From Thermomicrobiaceae bacterium (lineage in GTDB: Bacteria; Chloroflexota; Chloroflexia; Thermomicrobiales; Thermomicrobiaceae), in NCBI GenBank assembly GCA_007123655.1, contig SKKR01000571.1, positions 1-5,976 of the forward strand: 5,976 nt of DNA, in the 5' to 3' direction. Positions 4,295-5,976 of this stretch are shown here, one piece after another. Made by a program: the position numbers and the translations under genes. How positions within the stretch are numbered: the stretch's first letter is position 1; every line of letters starts with the position of its first letter. The notes beneath the pieces are model-generated. The model was not told the DNA's origin, made no database searches, and saw only the letters and a list, made by a program, of their open reading frames with translations.

Positions 4295-5976
4295 TCATTC
4301 TCCCGAGAAATCGGGCGGTGCAAGCTCCGGTGGCGCGTCCCAGCTAATCTGTATGCTCGCTTCTACTTCCGGGTACGTAGCGGTGATCGTTGTCGAAAAC
4401 GGGCGGCTATCGAGCGCGTGGTCCCTCAGATGGACCTCGGCCATTGCGACGCCGCTGTCGTTCGTGGTTGCCGGCCCGTAGCTCCATATCGGCGCCGAAC
4501 CATTTAGGGACAGGGTAGCAAGATGCGATTCGTCAATGCTGATTACAACAGCGTGTCCACCGGGCACGTGATCTCCGAAATGATCCAGCACGCGAGCAGT
4601 GACCGTCGTCGAATGCGCGAAGTGCGGTACCGGGTTCTGCGAAGCAGACACCTCGATCTCCGCCGCCTGGAACAGATCGTCCGCCGGGAACAGGTTCATC
4701 GAGGCCGATCCGTCAAACTGAACCTGATAGTCCACGTTGTTCGCGATAGCCAGCATCTCACCATCGGTGACGCGGATAAAGGCTGTGCCCTGGAATCCGG
4801 ATGGGAGATAGTCGATCTCGAACGCGTAGAGTGTCTTTCCACCCCGCCCAGGCAGCTCGACGATTTCTGGCTCAGTGGAGGCCAGATTGCCGAGCTCGTC
4901 CAGGAACCAGACCTTCGCATTCGCCTCACTATTGAGTGGGTTGAACAACTGGATTCCGGTCGTATTGCCGTGACCGGTCTCCGGGAATCCTTTCTGCACC
5001 AGCGGCATGGCGATGTGATTGTTGACAAGACCGGGACGCATCTCGGCGACGTAGGACATGGCGTGCCCTACGTCGTCATCTTCACCGATGTACTTCACCT
5101 TATCAATCACGGCGTGGAGCGGACCGGTACCCGAGATCCTGGCTCCTCCGACGAATCCGCTGGACGAATCCCCCTCGTCCGTCACGCTGGCCGGCGTGAA
5201 GATGAAGTCCATCCCCCGTGGAGGGACAGTGATCTCCTCGGAATCCAGAAGCTCCCCGTCCATGTCGAAATACTGCACGGTCACATTGTTCGCCTCTTCG
5301 GAGAGGTTCGCCAGCGAGATCCCTGCGTTCCAGTGATGCCAATCCCGCAGGATGAGTGGCGCGTATCGTGTCTGCGCTCCGGAAGGAGGCTGTGACTGGT
5401 TCATGATGAGCATGTTCGTCTGAGCCTTGTATCGTTCCGCAACGGCGCCGACTGGGCCATCGGCACTGATTACCGCGGACCCGACCCACTCTTCGGGAAT
5501 CCCCCGCTCGAGCAGGTTGAACGTCCAGGTCCCGCCCGGTCCAAGCACCTCGGTGAAGACCTGGGCGGCGGACTCGCCTCCGGCCTCGCTCAGTGTCAGA
5601 CGCACGGTGTTCGTGCTGGAGGTCAGATCGAAATTGGTCATCTGGATGACCGTGTTCCAATCGCTGTTGGTCTGCACGATTGGCAGTACTCCACCGTCGC
5701 TTACCCGGTCGCCCGAAAGGGCGGTATAGCCTCCGGTGGTCATGTGGTCGGCAGACGTGCGGGCGCTGGATGTAAGCGGGATCGGAGCTGACTGCTTCTG
5801 TACACCAGCGATTCTCGCGGGCTCTCCCGAACCGGCGAACATCGCCGAGACGATCACCCCGGCGCCGGATGAATCGTCCCCGAAATCGATCTGAGAGGGC
5901 AGCAGCGTTAAGGACGCGTGCGGCTGGAGTGTCCACGGGGAAAGGAGTGGGGGCTCTTCGCCACCCGTCTTGGACA
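4295..5976 (-). CDS. Modular secreted or surface protein with invasin-type Ig-like domain, 5' end outside window
   Basis: The visible part is the C-terminal 559 residues; the frame is open to the right edge, so the GTG at 5857 is not the start. Reading from the edge there is the end of one beta-rich module (to about 5708) and three full modules of roughly 100-115 residues (5689-5387, 5362-5033, 5011-4688). Each opens with a PLV/PIV-type strand and N-T/G-I-x-L-x-N-like text and closes with a G-x-A/V-x-I/V-x-x-x-G-P/E pattern. After these comes a domain at about 4666-4337 resembling bacterial Ig-like domain group 1 (Big_1, as in invasin/intimin): STTVTARVLDHFGDHVPGG, then TNDSGVAMAEV. The protein is rich in Asp, Glu, Asn, Ser and Thr and poor in Cys and Lys, as expected outside the cell. 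It ends in PPDFSGE with no LPXTG, transmembrane anchor or other sorting signal, so attachment must lie in the missing N-terminus or the protein is released. Role not known; structural or adhesive function is inference. Confidence 0.82.
   Translation of the reverse strand, partial: SKTGGEEPPLLSPWTLQPHASLTLLPSQIDFGDDSSGAGVIVSAMFAGSGEPARIAGVQKQSAPIPLTSSARTSADHMTTGGYTALSGDRVSDGGVLPIVQTNSDWNTVIQMTNFDLTSSTNTVRLTLSEAGGESAAQVFTEVLGPGGTWTFNLLERGIPEEWVGSAVISADGPVGAVAERYKAQTNMLIMNQSQPPSGAQTRYAPLILRDWHHWNAGISLANLSEEANNVTVQYFDMDGELLDSEEITVPPRGMDFIFTPASVTDEGDSSSGFVGGARISGTGPLHAVIDKVKYIGEDDDVGHAMSYVAEMRPGLVNNHIAMPLVQKGFPETGHGNTTGIQLFNPLNSEANAKVWFLDELGNLASTEPEIVELPGRGGKTLYAFEIDYLPSGFQGTAFIRVTDGEMLAIANNVDYQVQFDGSASMNLFPADDLFQAAEIEVSASQNPVPHFAHSTTVTARVLDHFGDHVPGGHAVVISIDESHLATLSLNGSAPIWSYGPATTNDSGVAMAEVHLRDHALDSRPFSTTITATYPEVEASIQISWDAPPELAPPDFSGE
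4688..5976 (-). repeat. Tandem protein modules inside the surface protein
   Basis: Four diverged copies of one module, the rightmost cut by the window edge. Anchor texts are LPIVQTNSDWNTVIQMTNF (from about 5686), APLILRDWHHWNAGISLANL (from about 5362) and MPLVQKGF with GNTTGIQLFNPL (from about 5008). Closing texts are GSAVISADGPVGAVAE, GGARISGTGPLHAVID and GTAFIRVTDGEMLAIAN; in the cut copy, GVIVSAMFAGSGEPARIAG. The similarity is at protein level only; no long DNA repeat was seen, so the duplications are old. Confidence 0.6.

Noticed and set aside
4302..4315. CCCGA-GAAA-TCGGG as terminator of the surface protein gene
   Set aside because: The 5-bp stem lies inside the last codons of the gene and is not followed by a T-run on the minus strand. 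The GAAA tetraloop would form only on the plus strand, where no gene needs it.
4523..5395. Plus-strand 290-codon frame opposite the surface protein
   Set aside because: The minus-strand frame has clear repeated modules and an Ig-like domain. The opposite frame has no recognisable domain and mirrors that reading frame.
5855..5857. GTG 5857 as the start of the surface protein
   Set aside because: The frame continues open to the edge. The residues before the GTG belong to the same repeated module, so the true start is outside the window.

Overview
The window reads as a moderately GC-rich bacterial chromosome segment with good Shine-Dalgarno sites. The best hint at the host is the partial surface protein on the right. 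Its tandem beta-rich modules, followed by an invasin-type Ig-like domain, recall secreted proteins I associate with Chloroflexota (Thermomicrobia-like) and neighbouring lineages. That assignment is inference and not firm.

Layout, left to right. Positions 1-271 hold the upstream region of a plus-strand gene. They may also hold the start of a minus-strand gene that leaves the window. Positions 272-892 (+) encode a stand-alone DUF1989 / urea carboxylase-associated family protein. It converges on a minus-strand gene at 966-2357, and a strong GC-rich hairpin at 925-958 sits in the 73-base gap. The genes at 966-2357 and 2680-4053 (both -) are paralogous cytoplasmic flavoproteins of the BBE-like / 6-hydroxy-D-nicotine oxidase-like group. 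They are separated by an unusually long 322-base gap that contains a hairpin, an orphan Shine-Dalgarno sequence and an unassigned open frame. Upstream of the second oxidase, positions 4054-4294 contain a perfect 8+9+8 dyad (a candidate repressor operator) and a possible short leader ORF overlapping the start codon. Positions 4295-5976 (-) encode the C-terminal 559 residues of a large, probably extracellular, modular protein whose N-terminus lies outside the window.

How the genes work together is uncertain. The two oxidases are a tandem duplication that has diverged: the core is about two-thirds identical by hand count, but the extreme C-terminus and the loop facing the flavin differ. Both keep the histidine for covalent FAD and lack the second (cysteine) attachment site. 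The DUF1989 gene belongs to a family known from urea and guanidine nitrogen metabolism, but no carboxylase or allophanate hydrolase lies nearby, so its substrate cannot be read from context. The surface protein looks unrelated to the metabolic genes. No RNA genes, insertion sequences, CRISPR arrays or attachment sites were seen.
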